From Heyndrickxia acidicola (GTDB lineage: Bacteria; Bacillota; Bacilli; Bacillales; Bacillaceae_C), in NCBI RefSeq assembly GCF_001636425.1, contig NZ_KV440953.1, positions 4,646,001 to 4,710,000 of the forward strand: 64,000 bases of DNA, written 5' to 3'. A program made the translations under genes and the position numbers. The notes under the pieces are model-generated. The model worked only from the letters and a program-made list of their open reading frames with translations, did no database searches and was not told where the DNA came from. Of this stretch, positions 9,197 through 18,670 are shown piece after piece. Numbering within the stretch: the first letter of the stretch is position 1; every line of letters begins with the position of its first letter.

Positions 9197-9438
9197 TTGG
9201 CAATGCTCTCCTTACGTTAATAATCTTTATTTTGCCCCAAAAAAGGGATGTTATTCCATAGGAAAACGACCAGCTGCAAGGATGAATAATGCAATTGGTT
9301 ATTAAATGTAAACTATTTTTTTATAATGATTTTTTAACGATACTGACTATAATACCAAATTTGTATATAGGAATGCAAATTAGTAAAGGGTTTTCATAAA
9401 AATAAAGTTAAAAAAAGAAAAAAAATAAGTAAAATCAG

Positions 9439-9467
9439 TTGACGATATGAAATCGTAGATGTAACAT
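9439..9467 (+). promoter_or_regulatory. sigma-A-type promoter for zwf
   Basis: TTGACG, 17-base spacer, TAACAT. It gives a leader of about 180 bases ahead of zwf, containing the hairpin noted separately. Confidence 0.6.
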
Positions 9468-9586
9468 GGTTACGAAAAGTTACTTGGAAGCATCGGAATG
9501 CCTTAAAGTAGTCGTGATTGCTCGCAGAGATTTACATATGAAATCCACTATTTGGCTTCACGTTGATTCCTTGATAGTTGGAAACA

Positions 9587-9626
9587 ATAAAAAAGCGAAC
9601 CAGTCTGGTTGGCGAACTTTTTATTG
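9587..9626 (+). promoter_or_regulatory. terminator-like hairpin in the zwf leader
   Basis: AATAAAAAAG pairs with CTTTTTATT and, inside, GAACCAG with CTGGTT; a T-rich arm follows the core. Placed 27 bases before the zwf start, between the promoter candidate and the ribosome site, it could act as an attenuator. Confidence 0.45.
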
Positions 9627-9653
9627 CACAATATAACAGGAGGTTACAGGTTA

Positions 9654-11108
9654 ATGGATTCGATGACCTTTGTTTTATTTGGGGCAACGGGTGATTTAGC
9701 AAAACGAAAAATTTTCCCGGCTCTATATAATCTGTTTTTAGATGAGAAGCTGGCACCGAATTTTTCCATTGTGGGATCAGGAAGAAGCCCAATGGAGCAA
9801 GAAGAGTTCAGTGAATATGTAGAACAATCACTAAAAACATTTTCCAGACGTGAAGACAATGATTCCAGGATGAAAGAATTCCTTTCCTTTATCCGATATA
9901 TGGCAGTGGATGTAACTCAAAAAGATGAGTATGCCCAGCTGCTTGATCTCGTGACAAGCCGTGAAAAGGAATTAAATCTTCCTGAAAACCGTCTCTTTTA
10001 TTTATCAGTGGCTCCTCAATTTTTTGATGTGATTGCCTCTAATATTCAACAGAGCGGACTTGGTTCAACAAAAGGGTGGAAACGATTAATTATCGAAAAG
10101 CCTTTTGGACATGATTTGCCGTCGGCACGTGAGTTAAATGCAAAATTAAGCAAATCATTTGAGGAAGAGGAAATTTATCGTATTGACCACTATTTGGGCA
10201 AGCCGATGGTTCAAAACCTTGAAGCAATTGAATTTGCTAATCCTATTTTACAAGCGTTGTGGAACAAGCGTCATATCGCAAATGTTCAAATTACAGCTAG
10301 TGAAATTGTGGGTGTTGAAGAAAGAGCCGGATATTACGATAATAGCGGTGCTATCCGTGATATGATTCAAAACCACATGCTACAAATGATGATGCTTACA
10401 GCGATGCACATCCCTGAAAAAGTTTCAGCTAATGGAATCCGGGAAGAGAAGAAGAAAGTAATGGAGGCCTTGCGCCCGCTTAATCCGGAAAACATTAATA
10501 CTGATGTCATCCGCGGACAATATTCAAGCGGTGAAATTAAGGGTGAAAAAGTCATCGGTTATATCGATGAACCTGGAATTGAACGAACTTCTAAAAATGA
10601 TACGTTCATTGCAGCAAGATTATGGGTAGACAATGAAATGTGGGAAGGTGTACCGTTCTACCTTCGTACAGGAAAAAGAATGACTGAGAAATCTACTCGG
10701 ATTGTCATTGAGTTCAAAGATCCATTAAGAGGTGTTTATAAAGATGAGGCTGGTAATGCCCTTCCTAACCTTTTAACGATTGAAATTAATCCAAATGCAG
10801 GTGTTTCTTTACAATTAAACAGTAAAAACCTGCTGAACGAAGGCAAAGTTGAGCCAATCAACGTTATGTTCTATTCCAATGAAGAAAATGTACCGGAAGC
10901 CTATGAATTGCTTATCCATGATGCATTGCTTGGCGATCCTACTTTCTTTGCTCACTGGAATGAAGTAGAACTTGCGTGGAAGTGGGTTCAGCCGATTTTG
11001 GATGCCTTTGAAGCGGACACAGCTCCACTTCACCATTACAAGGCTGGATCCATGGGGCCGGAAGCATCTGATAAGCTTCTTGCCGAAAATGGTTTTAAAT
11101 GGTGGTAA
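9654..11108 (+). CDS. zwf: glucose-6-phosphate 1-dehydrogenase
   Basis: Oxidises glucose-6-phosphate to 6-phosphogluconolactone with NADP, the entry to the oxidative pentose phosphate pathway. 484 residues from the ATG at 9654, chosen because AGGAGG stands nine bases before it (an upstream frame to 9609 has none). Seen: the nucleotide-binding FGATGDLAKRKIFPAL at the N-terminus, the active-site RIDHYLGKPMVQN near residue 179, and the NPNAG and LLGDPTFFA stretches typical of the C-terminal domain. Tkt, Gnd, Tal, Pgi and RpiA genes follow on the same strand; Pgi makes its substrate from fructose-6-phosphate. Confidence 0.96.
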   Translation: MDSMTFVLFGATGDLAKRKIFPALYNLFLDEKLAPNFSIVGSGRSPMEQEEFSEYVEQSLKTFSRREDNDSRMKEFLSFIRYMAVDVTQKDEYAQLLDLVTSREKELNLPENRLFYLSVAPQFFDVIASNIQQSGLGSTKGWKRLIIEKPFGHDLPSARELNAKLSKSFEEEEIYRIDHYLGKPMVQNLEAIEFANPILQALWNKRHIANVQITASEIVGVEERAGYYDNSGAIRDMIQNHMLQMMMLTAMHIPEKVSANGIREEKKKVMEALRPLNPENINTDVIRGQYSSGEIKGEKVIGYIDEPGIERTSKNDTFIAARLWVDNEMWEGVPFYLRTGKRMTEKSTRIVIEFKDPLRGVYKDEAGNALPNLLTIEINPNAGVSLQLNSKNLLNEGKVEPINVMFYSNEENVPEAYELLIHDALLGDPTFFAHWNEVELAWKWVQPILDAFEADTAPLHHYKAGSMGPEASDKLLAENGFKWW

Positions 11109-11122
11109 TCCCTTTTAAGGGA

Positions 11123-11179
11123 ATATGAGCTGCTTAAGAGGGAGCTGCGAGCTTCCTCTTAAGTCTGGCTCACATATTT
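11123..11179 (+). other. long imperfect hairpin between zwf and tkt
   Basis: AATATGAGC at the left pairs with GCTCACATATT at the right, and TTAAGAGG with CCTCTTAA inside. No T-run follows, so it is more likely an mRNA processing or stability element than a terminator. Confidence 0.6.
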
Positions 11180-11250
11180 AGTAAGCTCGAATAAAACCTG
11201 AAGTAAGCTGTAAAACGAAAAGCTACATTCAAATTGGGGGAACGAAGTCA

Positions 11251-13242
11251 ATGAGTAAAAATATTGATAATTTATCTGTTAACACATTAAGAACACTTTC
11301 AATTGATGCCGTTAACGCTGCGAATTCCGGACATCCAGGACTTCCTATGGGTGCTGCTCCAATGGCTTACGCTTTGTGGGCAAAGCATTTAAAACACAAC
11401 CCTGCGCATTCAAAATGGTTTGACCGTGACCGTTTCGTCCTTTCAGCAGGACATGGTTCCAGTCTTTTATACAGCCTTCTGCATGTGGCAGGTTACGATG
11501 TAAGCATCGATGACCTTAAAAACTTCCGTAAGTTAGGAAGCAAAACACCTGGCCATCCTGAATTTGGCTGGACTGATGGTGTAGAAGCAACAACTGGTCC
11601 TCTTGGACAAGGGATTGCGAATGCTGTAGGTATGGCTATGGCTGAAGCTCATCTGGCTGCTAAATTCAATGAAGACAACCACAAATTAGTGGATCACTTC
11701 ACTTATGCATTAGTCGGTGACGGTGATTTAAGTGAAGGTGTTTCTTACGAAGCAATGTCTATGGCTGGACATATGAAGCTTGGTAAATTGGTTGTTCTTT
11801 ATGATTCAAACTTAATTTCCCTTGATGGTGAATTAGGACTTTCTTTCTCTGAAAACATCCAGGCTCGTGCTGAAACATTCAACTGGCAATATCTAAAAGT
11901 TGAAGACGGCAATGATGTTGAAGCTATTTCAAATGCAATTGCTGAAGCAAAACAAAATCTTGACCAGCCAACATTGATCGAAGTTAGAACAATCATTGGT
12001 TTCGGAAGTCCGAAAGTAGCCGGCACAAACGCTGCTCACGGAGCTCCACTAGGTCTTGAGGAAGCTGCTGCAACAAAGCTTGCTTATGAGTGGGGCTTCG
12101 AAGACTTCTTTGTTCCTGAAGAAGTAAAAGCACACTTTGATGAGCTTAGAAAAGAATGGCAAGGCAAAGAAGACCAATGGAATCAATTAATGAGCTCTTA
12201 TAAAGAAGCTTATCCTGAGAAAGCGGCTGAATTTGAAGCTGCCATCAGCGGCAAAGCATTAATTGAAGCAAAAGATCTTCTTACATTTGACGAAAGCAAA
12301 GCGGTATCTACACGTGTAGCAAGCGGTCAAGCAATCAACCATTACTTGAAAACTATTCCAACAATCTTCGGCGGAAGTGCGGACCTTTCCCACTCAACCA
12401 TGACAGACATCAAAGGCGAAGAAAAGTTTGCTGTTGAATCATATGCAGGCCGCAACGTATATTTTGGCGTTCGTGAGCATGCAATGGGAGCAGCTGCAAA
12501 CGGTATGGCATACCACGGCGGAGTAAAACCTTTCGTAAGTACATTCTTTGTATTCAACGATTACCTTCGTCCATCCATTCGTTTAGCTGCAATTTCTGAG
12601 CTGCCTGTAACATATGTATTTACACATGACTCTATTGCAGTTGGTGAAGACGGTCCAACACATGAACCTGTTGAGCATATTGCAGCACTTCGCACCATTC
12701 CTGGATTAACGGTTATCCGTCCAGCTGATGCGAACGAAACAGCCAATGCATGGGCATACGCATTACAACAAACGGAAGGTCCTGTAGCGCTAGTACTTAG
12801 CCGTCAAAACCTTCCTGTACTTTCAGAAACTAAAGGAAATATCGAAGACCTTGAAAAAGGTGCATATATCCTGTCTGAAACAAATGATCAGCCAGATGTA
12901 ATTTACATCGCTACTGGATCAGAGGTTTCTCTTGCCCTTGATGCAAAAGCAGAAATGGAAAAAGAAAATGTTTCAGTACGTGTAGTAGCAATGCCAAGCT
13001 GGGAATTATTCAGCAAGCAATCTGCTGAGTACAAAGAACAAGTTCTTCCTTCTTCCAATAAAAACCGCATTTCAATCGAAATGGGAACTTCACTTGGATG
13101 GGAACGTTTCGTAGGCTTTGAAGGCAAAATGATTTCCATCGATACATTTGGTGCGTCTGGTCCTGGAAACCAAGTATTAGAAAAATTCGGGTTCACCGCT
13201 TCAAATGTAGTGGATATTACTAAAAACTTTTTGAAAAAATAA
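11251..13242 (+). CDS. tkt: transketolase
   Basis: Thiamine diphosphate enzyme moving two-carbon units between sugar phosphates in the non-oxidative pentose phosphate pathway. 663 residues, normal length. The ThDP pyrophosphate-binding region is [19 protein letters not shown] near residue 155, an early His-containing [14 protein letters not shown] near 28, and the pyrimidine domain has [16 protein letters not shown] near 408. The ATG follows GGGGGA. It sits 142 bases after zwf with a hairpin in the gap and 41 bases before gnd. Confidence 0.97.
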   Translation: MSKNIDNLSVNTLRTLSIDAVNAANSGHPGLPMGAAPMAYALWAKHLKHNPAHSKWFDRDRFVLSAGHGSSLLYSLLHVAGYDVSIDDLKNFRKLGSKTPGHPEFGWTDGVEATTGPLGQGIANAVGMAMAEAHLAAKFNEDNHKLVDHFTYALVGDGDLSEGVSYEAMSMAGHMKLGKLVVLYDSNLISLDGELGLSFSENIQARAETFNWQYLKVEDGNDVEAISNAIAEAKQNLDQPTLIEVRTIIGFGSPKVAGTNAAHGAPLGLEEAAATKLAYEWGFEDFFVPEEVKAHFDELRKEWQGKEDQWNQLMSSYKEAYPEKAAEFEAAISGKALIEAKDLLTFDESKAVSTRVASGQAINHYLKTIPTIFGGSADLSHSTMTDIKGEEKFAVESYAGRNVYFGVREHAMGAAANGMAYHGGVKPFVSTFFVFNDYLRPSIRLAAISELPVTYVFTHDSIAVGEDGPTHEPVEHIAALRTIPGLTVIRPADANETANAWAYALQQTEGPVALVLSRQNLPVLSETKGNIEDLEKGAYILSETNDQPDVIYIATGSEVSLALDAKAEMEKENVSVRVVAMPSWELFSKQSAEYKEQVLPSSNKNRISIEMGTSLGWERFVGFEGKMISIDTFGASGPGNQVLEKFGFTASNVVDITKNFLKK

Positions 13243-13283
13243 CATCAAATTAAGAAATACTATCACACAGGGAGGCCGAAAAC

Positions 13284-14177
13284 ATGAAAGTAGGATTAGT
13301 AGGATTAGGAAAAATGGGATTAAATCTTGGGAAAAACCTAATCGACAATAAACATGAAGTTGTTGCGTTTGACTTGAACGAAAATGCGGTAAAGGAAATG
13401 AGTGAGTACGGAGCAGCTGGTACTTCTACTCTTAAAGATCTTGTCGCAGGTCTTGAATCTCCAAGAGTACTTTGGATCATGGTACCTCACCAAGTGGTTG
13501 ATTCTGTTCTTGAAGAAGTGACTCCATTGCTTTCAAAAGGCGATATCGTCATTGAAGCAGGTAACTCACATTACAAAGAATCTCTTCGCCGCTACAATAA
13601 ATTAAAAGAAAGCGACATCCATTTCATGGATTGCGGAACTTCTGGCGGTATGTCCGGAGCTCGTAATGGCGCTTGCTACATGATCGGCGGAGACAAAGAA
13701 GCATGGGAAATCGTAGAACCAATCTTCAAAGATACTTCTGTGGAAAACGGATATTTTTATGCCGGTAAAGCAGGAAGTGGACACTACCTGAAAATGGTCC
13801 ACAACGGAATTGAATATGGTATGATGCAAGCGATCGGCGAAGGTTTTGACGTTCTAGAAAAAAGTCAATTCGATTACGACTACGAAAAAGTAGCTCGTGT
13901 TTGGAACAATGGCTCCGTTATCCGTTCTTGGTTAATGGAACTTACTGAAAATGCATTCTCTAAAGATGCTAAGCTTGATGAAATTAAAGGTGTAATGCAT
14001 TCTTCAGGTGAAGGAAAATGGACAGTAGAAGAAGCACTTGATCTTCAAACTGCAACACCTGTTATTGCAATGTCACTTCTAATGCGCTACCGTTCATTAG
14101 AAAACGACACATTCACAGGTAAAGTAGTGGCTGCTTTACGTAACGAATTTGGCGGACATGCTGTAGAAAAGAAATAA
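13284..14177 (+). CDS. gnd: 6-phosphogluconate dehydrogenase, short YqeC-type
   Basis: Oxidative decarboxylation of 6-phosphogluconate to ribulose-5-phosphate. 297 residues, the short form; the long GndA/GntZ enzymes are about 470. Signatures: cofactor GLGKMGLNLG at the N-terminus, IEAGNSHYKES near 96, substrate-binding CGTSGGMSGARNG near 117, and the catalytic Lys in GHYLKMVHNGIEYGMMQ near 172. Location between tkt and tal makes it the pathway enzyme here. Short forms in other bacteria often prefer NAD; the cofactor cannot be read with certainty from this sequence. Confidence 0.9.
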   Translation: MKVGLVGLGKMGLNLGKNLIDNKHEVVAFDLNENAVKEMSEYGAAGTSTLKDLVAGLESPRVLWIMVPHQVVDSVLEEVTPLLSKGDIVIEAGNSHYKESLRRYNKLKESDIHFMDCGTSGGMSGARNGACYMIGGDKEAWEIVEPIFKDTSVENGYFYAGKAGSGHYLKMVHNGIEYGMMQAIGEGFDVLEKSQFDYDYEKVARVWNNGSVIRSWLMELTENAFSKDAKLDEIKGVMHSSGEGKWTVEEALDLQTATPVIAMSLLMRYRSLENDTFTGKVVAALRNEFGGHAVEKK

Positions 14178-14187
14178 TATAAAATTA

Positions 14188-14223
14188 TTGAAGGGAGTGA
14201 TGCAATCAATGCATCCCCCTTCA
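14188..14223 (+). other. hairpin between gnd and tal
   Basis: TTGAAGGG / CCCTTCAA outside and TGCA-containing arms inside, with a small loop. No T-run follows; like the zwf-tkt hairpin it suggests differential stability of the mRNA segments. Confidence 0.6.
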
Positions 14224-14262
14224 AAACAGTAATAAATCTTATAAAAAATGGAGGAATTTATC

Positions 14263-14931
14263 ATGAAATTTTTTATTGATACTGCAAACTTAGATCAAAT
14301 CAAAAAAGCTTATAAACTTGGTGTATTATCAGGTATTACCACTAACCCTTCTCTAGTTGCTAAAGAAGGCGTGAAATTTGAAGATCGTATTGAAGAAATC
14401 CTCCAAGCTGTAGAAGATGTAGAATCTGTTTCTGCTGAAGTAACACCAGATGTAACTTCTGCTGAAGAAATGATTGAACAAGCAAATGAATTAATTAAAA
14501 TCAATGGCGGAGACAAAAGAATTACTATCAAGCTCCCTATGACTTTAGCTGGTTTGGAAGCTTGCCGTTACCTTACTAAAAAAGGTGTTAAAACGAACGT
14601 AACTCTTATTTTCACTGTGAACCAAGCTCTTCTTGCTGCTCGTGCAGGTGCAACATATGTTTCACCTTTCTTAGGCCGCTTGGATGACATTTCTGAAGAT
14701 GGAGTTCTATTAGTAGAAAAAATCGCTGAATTGTTTGCAATTCACAATTTGGATACTCAAATTATTGCTGCTTCTGTTCGCCACCCAGACCATGTAACTC
14801 GTGTTGCTTTGGCTGGTGCTGACATTGCTACTATTCCATATAGTGTAATCGAACAACTTTCTAAACACCCACTTACAGACCAAGGTCTTGAAAAATTTGC
14901 TGCTGACTGGTCAAAAGTAACGAATAAATAA
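14263..14931 (+). CDS. tal: transaldolase (small TalC/FSA-like form)
   Basis: Moves a three-carbon unit between sedoheptulose-7-phosphate and glyceraldehyde-3-phosphate. 222 residues from 14263: the ATG at 14248 overlaps the GGAGG ribosome site that serves 14263. This is the short class that also includes fructose-6-phosphate aldolases. Seen: [13 protein letters not shown] near 24, the Schiff-base Lys in RITIKLPMT near 90, NVTLIF near 107, [14 protein letters not shown] near 127 and the C-terminal [15 protein letters not shown]. Position among pentose phosphate genes favours transaldolase over aldolase. Confidence 0.92.
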   Translation: MKFFIDTANLDQIKKAYKLGVLSGITTNPSLVAKEGVKFEDRIEEILQAVEDVESVSAEVTPDVTSAEEMIEQANELIKINGGDKRITIKLPMTLAGLEACRYLTKKGVKTNVTLIFTVNQALLAARAGATYVSPFLGRLDDISEDGVLLVEKIAELFAIHNLDTQIIAASVRHPDHVTRVALAGADIATIPYSVIEQLSKHPLTDQGLEKFAADWSKVTNK

Positions 14932-14950
14932 TAAGATAGCTTAATTAAAT

Positions 14951-15027
14951 AAGGGGCGTTAGGATCTTTGGAGAGCGATCTAAAATGATGGTTTTTGTAA
15001 AGCTTCACTAACGCTCCCTTTCTTTTC
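14951..15027 (+). terminator. large-loop hairpin with T-rich tail between tal and pgi
   Basis: AAGGGGCGTTAG pairs with CTAACGCTCCCTT across a loop of about 45 bases and is followed by TCTTTTC. A weak terminator is possible, leaving pgi partly separate from the upstream genes. Confidence 0.5.
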
Positions 15028-15090
15028 GATGAATAATATAGTCCATTTAGTAGGATAACAAACATAAAACGAAACAAAGGAGAAATAATT

Positions 15091-16425
15091 ATGACTATTT
15101 CTTTTAATTATGAAAATGCTCTTCCATTCATGGAACAGCATGAAATCGATAATGCAGCTGAATTCGTAAAAGTTGCACACAATATGCTTCACGAGAAAAA
15201 AGGAGCAGGCTCCGATTATCTTGGATGGGTAGACCTTCCTAGCAACTACGATAAAGCTGAATTCAAAAGAATTAAGGAAGCGGCTGAACGCATCCGTTCT
15301 AACTCTGATGCATTAATTGTTATCGGAATCGGCGGTTCATACCTTGGTGCAAGAGCGGCAATCGAATCTCTTTCACACACTTTCTACAATCAAGTGAATA
15401 AAACGCAAGTATATTTTGCGGGACAAAATATCAGCTCAAGCTATATCACTCACTTGTTTGAAGTGCTTGAAGGAAAAGATGTTTCTGTGAATGTTATCTC
15501 TAAATCCGGTACAACTACAGAGCCTGCTATTGCATTCCGTATGTTCCGTGACTTTATGGAGAAAAAATATGGCAAGGAAGAAGCGAAAAAACGTATCTTT
15601 GCTACTACTGACAAAGCACAAGGTGCTTTAAAGCAGCTTGCTGATGAAGAAGGCTACGAAACATTCGTTATTCCTGATGATGTAGGCGGAAGATACTCTG
15701 TGTTAACTGCAGTAGGATTGCTTCCAATTGCAGTTGCAGGTCTTGACATCGATAAAATGATGGAAGGTGCAGCAGCAGCAGCAGATAAATACAATAACCC
15801 TGATTTAGCTACTAACGAAAGCTATCAGTACGCAGTTGTCCGTAATGCACTACACCGTAAAGGCAAAGCAATCGAATTGCTTGTTAACTACGAGCCTCAT
15901 CTTCACTATGTGTCTGAATGGTGGAAACAATTATTTGGCGAAAGTGAAGGTAAAGACCAAAGAGGTTTATTCCCTGCATCTGTAGATTTCACAACTGACT
16001 TGCATTCAATGGGACAATTTGTTCAAGAAGGCAGCAGAAATCTGCTTGAAACCGTTCTTCAAGTAAAAACTCCAAATGTTCAAGTAACAGTTGAAGAAGA
16101 TAAAGATAACCTTGATGGCTTAAACTTCCTAGCAGGCAAAACATTGGATGAAATCAACAAAAAAGCGTTCCAAGGAACACTTCTTGCGCATGTCGATGGC
16201 GGTGTACCTAACTTAGTCGTAGAATTAGACAAGCTGGATGAATTTACGTTCGGCGAAATGGTCTATTTCTTCGAAAAAGCTTGCGGTATCAGCGGTCATT
16301 TACTGGGTGTAAATCCATTCAACCAGCCTGGAGTTGAAGCATACAAGAAAAATATGTTCGCGTTGCTTGGCAAACCAGGATACGAAGAACAAAAAGCTGA
16401 ATTGGAAAAGCGTTTATCCAAATAA
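15091..16425 (+). CDS. pgi: glucose-6-phosphate isomerase
   Basis: Interconverts glucose-6-phosphate and fructose-6-phosphate, linking glycolysis to zwf and to the products of tkt and tal. 444 residues, close to the short Gram-positive type. Seen: [13 protein letters not shown] near 76, [15 protein letters not shown] (phosphate binding) near 135, [16 protein letters not shown] with the conserved Glu near 290, and the C-terminal [14 protein letters not shown] with the catalytic Lys. The ribosome site is AAAGGAG. In B. subtilis pgi lies in the yug region; here four pentose phosphate genes stand between it and the yug genes. Confidence 0.97.
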   Translation: MTISFNYENALPFMEQHEIDNAAEFVKVAHNMLHEKKGAGSDYLGWVDLPSNYDKAEFKRIKEAAERIRSNSDALIVIGIGGSYLGARAAIESLSHTFYNQVNKTQVYFAGQNISSSYITHLFEVLEGKDVSVNVISKSGTTTEPAIAFRMFRDFMEKKYGKEEAKKRIFATTDKAQGALKQLADEEGYETFVIPDDVGGRYSVLTAVGLLPIAVAGLDIDKMMEGAAAAADKYNNPDLATNESYQYAVVRNALHRKGKAIELLVNYEPHLHYVSEWWKQLFGESEGKDQRGLFPASVDFTTDLHSMGQFVQEGSRNLLETVLQVKTPNVQVTVEEDKDNLDGLNFLAGKTLDEINKKAFQGTLLAHVDGGVPNLVVELDKLDEFTFGEMVYFFEKACGISGHLLGVNPFNQPGVEAYKKNMFALLGKPGYEEQKAELEKRLSK

Positions 16426-16451
16426 GCCTCAATTTCAAGCAGTGTTAACTT

Positions 16452-16487
16452 ATCACAGACTCCACTTTAGAGGAGTCTGTGATTTTT
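16452..16487 (+). terminator. terminator after pgi
   Basis: CACAGACTCC / GGAGTCTGTG with a short loop, followed by ATTTTTT. Confidence 0.9.
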
Positions 16488-16524
16488 TAAAAAGGGCGAG
16501 AAAGTATAAAATGATTGATTAAAT

Positions 16525-16599
16525 GGCTTTGTTAGAGGACTTTGTTGTTTTTAGCTCATTCGTGTCGAGCAGTTATCAACATAGAAATTTAACAGAGCC
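16525..16599. repeat. family A interspersed repeat, short copy
   Basis: GGCTTTGTTAGAGGAC at the left and TTTAACAGAGCC at the right, with TGTTGTTTTTAGCTCATTCG and GAGCAGTTATCAACA inside. At 75 bases it is the smallest complete copy, so it shows the minimal ends. Confidence 0.8.
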
Positions 16600-16633
16600 T
16601 ATTAATTAGAGATTTTAACCAATGTAGTAACCG

Positions 16634-16762
16634 ATGAGCTAGCGGATTTCTACTCCGATAAGTCAACATTAGCTCGAAAACCGTCTCGCTGTGTTTCCTT
16701 TACCTCAGTCGAAGACTCTGAAATCCGTACGCCCGATGATCAAGGCGCTTGGGCTTTTCTTA
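16634..16762. repeat. family D interspersed repeat
   Basis: Contains GATAAGTCAACATTAGCTCG, TGTTTCCTTTACCTCAGTCG, GAAATCCGTACGCC and CTTGGGCTTTTCTT, matching the copies at 54.6-54.9 kb and the stretch near 6.5 kb. Confidence 0.8.
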
Positions 16763-16867
16763 TGATATTCAATGCCAAATAAGATAAAATAAAGACAGGC
16801 AGGAAATAATGAAGACTATTAATGGCCACTGATAAGTGATTTGTGGCAGGAAACGAGGGACATGAAC

Positions 16868-17542
16868 ATGAATGAAAAGCTCTTGGTAGGTGAAAAAGCG
16901 GCAGAATATGTGAAAGATGGAATGGTAGTAGGCTTAGGTACAGGTTCAACCGTTTATTATACCATTCAAAAGCTGGGGGAAAGGGTTGCTGCAGGGTTAT
17001 CCATCGTTGGAATACCTACTTCCATACAAACAGAAGAGCTGGCAAAGAAGGTGGGTATCCCGCTTATGCCATTTGAAGAAGCAGAAACTATTCATCTGGC
17101 TATTGATGGAGCAGATGAAGCAGATCCAGAGTCCAATCTGATTAAAGGCGGGGGAGGAGCATTACTGCGTGAAAAAATGATTGCTTATTTAGCAAAACAG
17201 TTTATCGTAGTGGCCGACTCTAAAAAAATGGTAGAGACGCTCGGTGCCTTCAAACTCCCGGTAGAAATTATTCAATTCGGATATAAAGTAACACAGCGCC
17301 ATATAGAAAAGCTTGGCTGTACTGCTATACTGCGCGTAAAAGATGGAAAACCATATGTTACAGACAATGGAAATTATATTTTGGATTGTGATTTTGGTGA
17401 TATAAAGGATCCACAGCCGTTAGAATTAAAAATGAATATGATTCCCGGTGTAGTTGAAAATGGACTATTTGTAGGAATGGCCGACCGCATTATCACTGTA
17501 AATCAAAATGGTGATGTGGAAGACCAAAATTGCAGGGGATAA
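16868..17542 (+). CDS. rpiA: ribose-5-phosphate isomerase A
   Basis: Interconverts ribulose-5-phosphate and ribose-5-phosphate. 224 residues from the ATG at 16868, chosen over 16862 because GAGGGA lies seven bases before it. Family marks: VGLGTGSTVYY near 27 (phosphate loop), AIDGADEADPESNLIKGGGGALLREK near 80-105 including the catalytic Glu in LREK, and DCDFG near 175. It completes the pentose phosphate set begun by zwf, though a terminator and two repeats lie between pgi and this gene, so it is probably transcribed alone. Confidence 0.94.
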   Translation: MNEKLLVGEKAAEYVKDGMVVGLGTGSTVYYTIQKLGERVAAGLSIVGIPTSIQTEELAKKVGIPLMPFEEAETIHLAIDGADEADPESNLIKGGGGALLREKMIAYLAKQFIVVADSKKMVETLGAFKLPVEIIQFGYKVTQRHIEKLGCTAILRVKDGKPYVTDNGNYILDCDFGDIKDPQPLELKMNMIPGVVENGLFVGMADRIITVNQNGDVEDQNCRG

Positions 17543-17643
17543 GAAGACTGGAGTACATAACCTTCTAAATGCAAATATCTTCTTTTCTGTTCGGAAGAGG
17601 TATTTTCGTTTTAAAGGCATGGATGGAGCTTAAGAACTTCTTC

Positions 17644-17973
17644 TTAACTCCGTCCTACCCACTTTTCTCCCCAGGCTTCAATAGATTTCAGGCTTTTGCC
17701 AAGTTCCGTACCTTTTCTGGTCAGGGAATATTCTGTGCGAACAGGTCTATCTGCAATGACATTCCTTATTACAAGGCCCCATTCTTCCATTTCTTTTAAG
17801 CGTTCATTAAGCATTCGTTTACTTAAATCCGGAATAAATTCATGAATTTCACTGAATCGCTTTGGTGACTCCATTAATGTATGTATAATCAGGCATATCC
17901 ATTTTTTACTGATTAATTGATAGGAACGTTCGACCTCTATGGATAATTTATTTTTTTGATCTTCCTCGTTCAT
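17644..17973 (-). CDS. HxlR-family winged-helix transcriptional regulator
   Basis: 109 residues from the ATG at 17973 (a TTG just before is less likely; GGAGTG fits the ATG). MarR-like HxlR signature: SKKWICLIIHTLMESPKRFSEI, then ISKRML-type recognition part (PDLSKRMLNERLKEMEEWGLV) and VEYSLT-like wing (RTEYSLTRKGTEL). No cysteine of the formaldehyde/thiol-sensing type is obvious besides the one in WICLI. It is a lone gene convergent with rpiA. An inverted repeat directly upstream suggests self-regulation; the wider target is unknown. Confidence 0.9.
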   Translation of the reverse strand: MNEEDQKNKLSIEVERSYQLISKKWICLIIHTLMESPKRFSEIHEFIPDLSKRMLNERLKEMEEWGLVIRNVIADRPVRTEYSLTRKGTELGKSLKSIEAWGEKWVGRS

Positions 17974-17995
17974 CAAGTTTCACTCCTTTTAAGTT

Positions 17996-18033
17996 ACTAT
18001 TGGTAAAAAGATTATTTATAATTAACAATAGTA
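17996..18033. promoter_or_regulatory. inverted repeat upstream of the HxlR gene, possible operator
   Basis: TACTATTG and CAATAGTA are perfect 8-base arms 22 bases apart, just before the regulator gene. The arrangement suits binding of a winged-helix dimer. Confidence 0.5.
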
Positions 18034-18269
18034 CAATGGATGTTTGCCTCTATATGTTCCACAGCTTTGCTATTGATTATAACACAATAAAGACGGTCAA
18101 AAAAGATAATAAAGCGAATACATAAATTAGACATAAATAGATTTGCAGCTGGGTGCCACCTATCCTATAATATGGTTACAAATAATTCTGTTTGTTATTA
18201 AAAATAACTTTATTATAAGAGGTATAACCAGTAAAGTTTTTAGTCTCAAAAAAAGTCATACAAAACTTA

Positions 18270-18298
18270 TTGACAAAAATAAGAGACGGTAATACAAT
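18270..18298 (+). promoter_or_regulatory. promoter of tRNA-Ala
   Basis: TTGACA, 17-base spacer, TACAAT; about 30 bases before the tRNA. Confidence 0.85.
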
Positions 18299-18329
18299 AA
18301 TAAATGTACTTTAACTACATATTCATTAT

Positions 18330-18402
<73 letters not shown>

Positions 18403-18411
18403 TTACCTTGG

Positions 18412-18438
18412 AAAAACGGCGATTTATGTCGTTTTTTT
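18412..18438 (+). terminator. terminator after tRNA-Ala
   Basis: AAAACG/CGTTTT stem with an 11-base loop, running into seven T. Confidence 0.65.
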
Positions 18439-18457
18439 ATTTTATGTTCAAAAACGT

Positions 18458-18510
18458 CAATGCGTTAAAGCGAAGAAGGGGTCTGACCCCTTCTTCGCTT
18501 TAACGCATTG
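18458..18510. repeat. 53-base near-perfect palindrome with GGGGTCTGACCCC centre
   Basis: Two 26-base arms match perfectly around one central T. The arms run from CAATGCGTTAAAGC to GGGGTC. A related, shorter element with centre GGGGTCTGATCCC lies at about 42.07 kb. Confidence 0.85.
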
Positions 18511-18568
18511 AACAATGTATATACAAGCCATAAGTGTAAAAGATGAATAAAAGGTTATGTTTTTGGTT

Positions 18569-18600
18569 AAGGCTCTTTTCGTAAACTTTGTTGCTATTGT
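18569..18600. repeat. family B repeat, left end only
   Basis: AAGGCTCTTTTCGTAAACTT followed by TGTTGCTATTG, identical to the left end of the copy at 20.5 kb. The right end is not seen before the next gene. Confidence 0.7.
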
Positions 18601-18670
18601 AAACAAAAGATGATTGAAAATAGCTGGCTGCAAGGCATTCTTCAATAATTCGGTTGAAAAGGGTGGGGAA

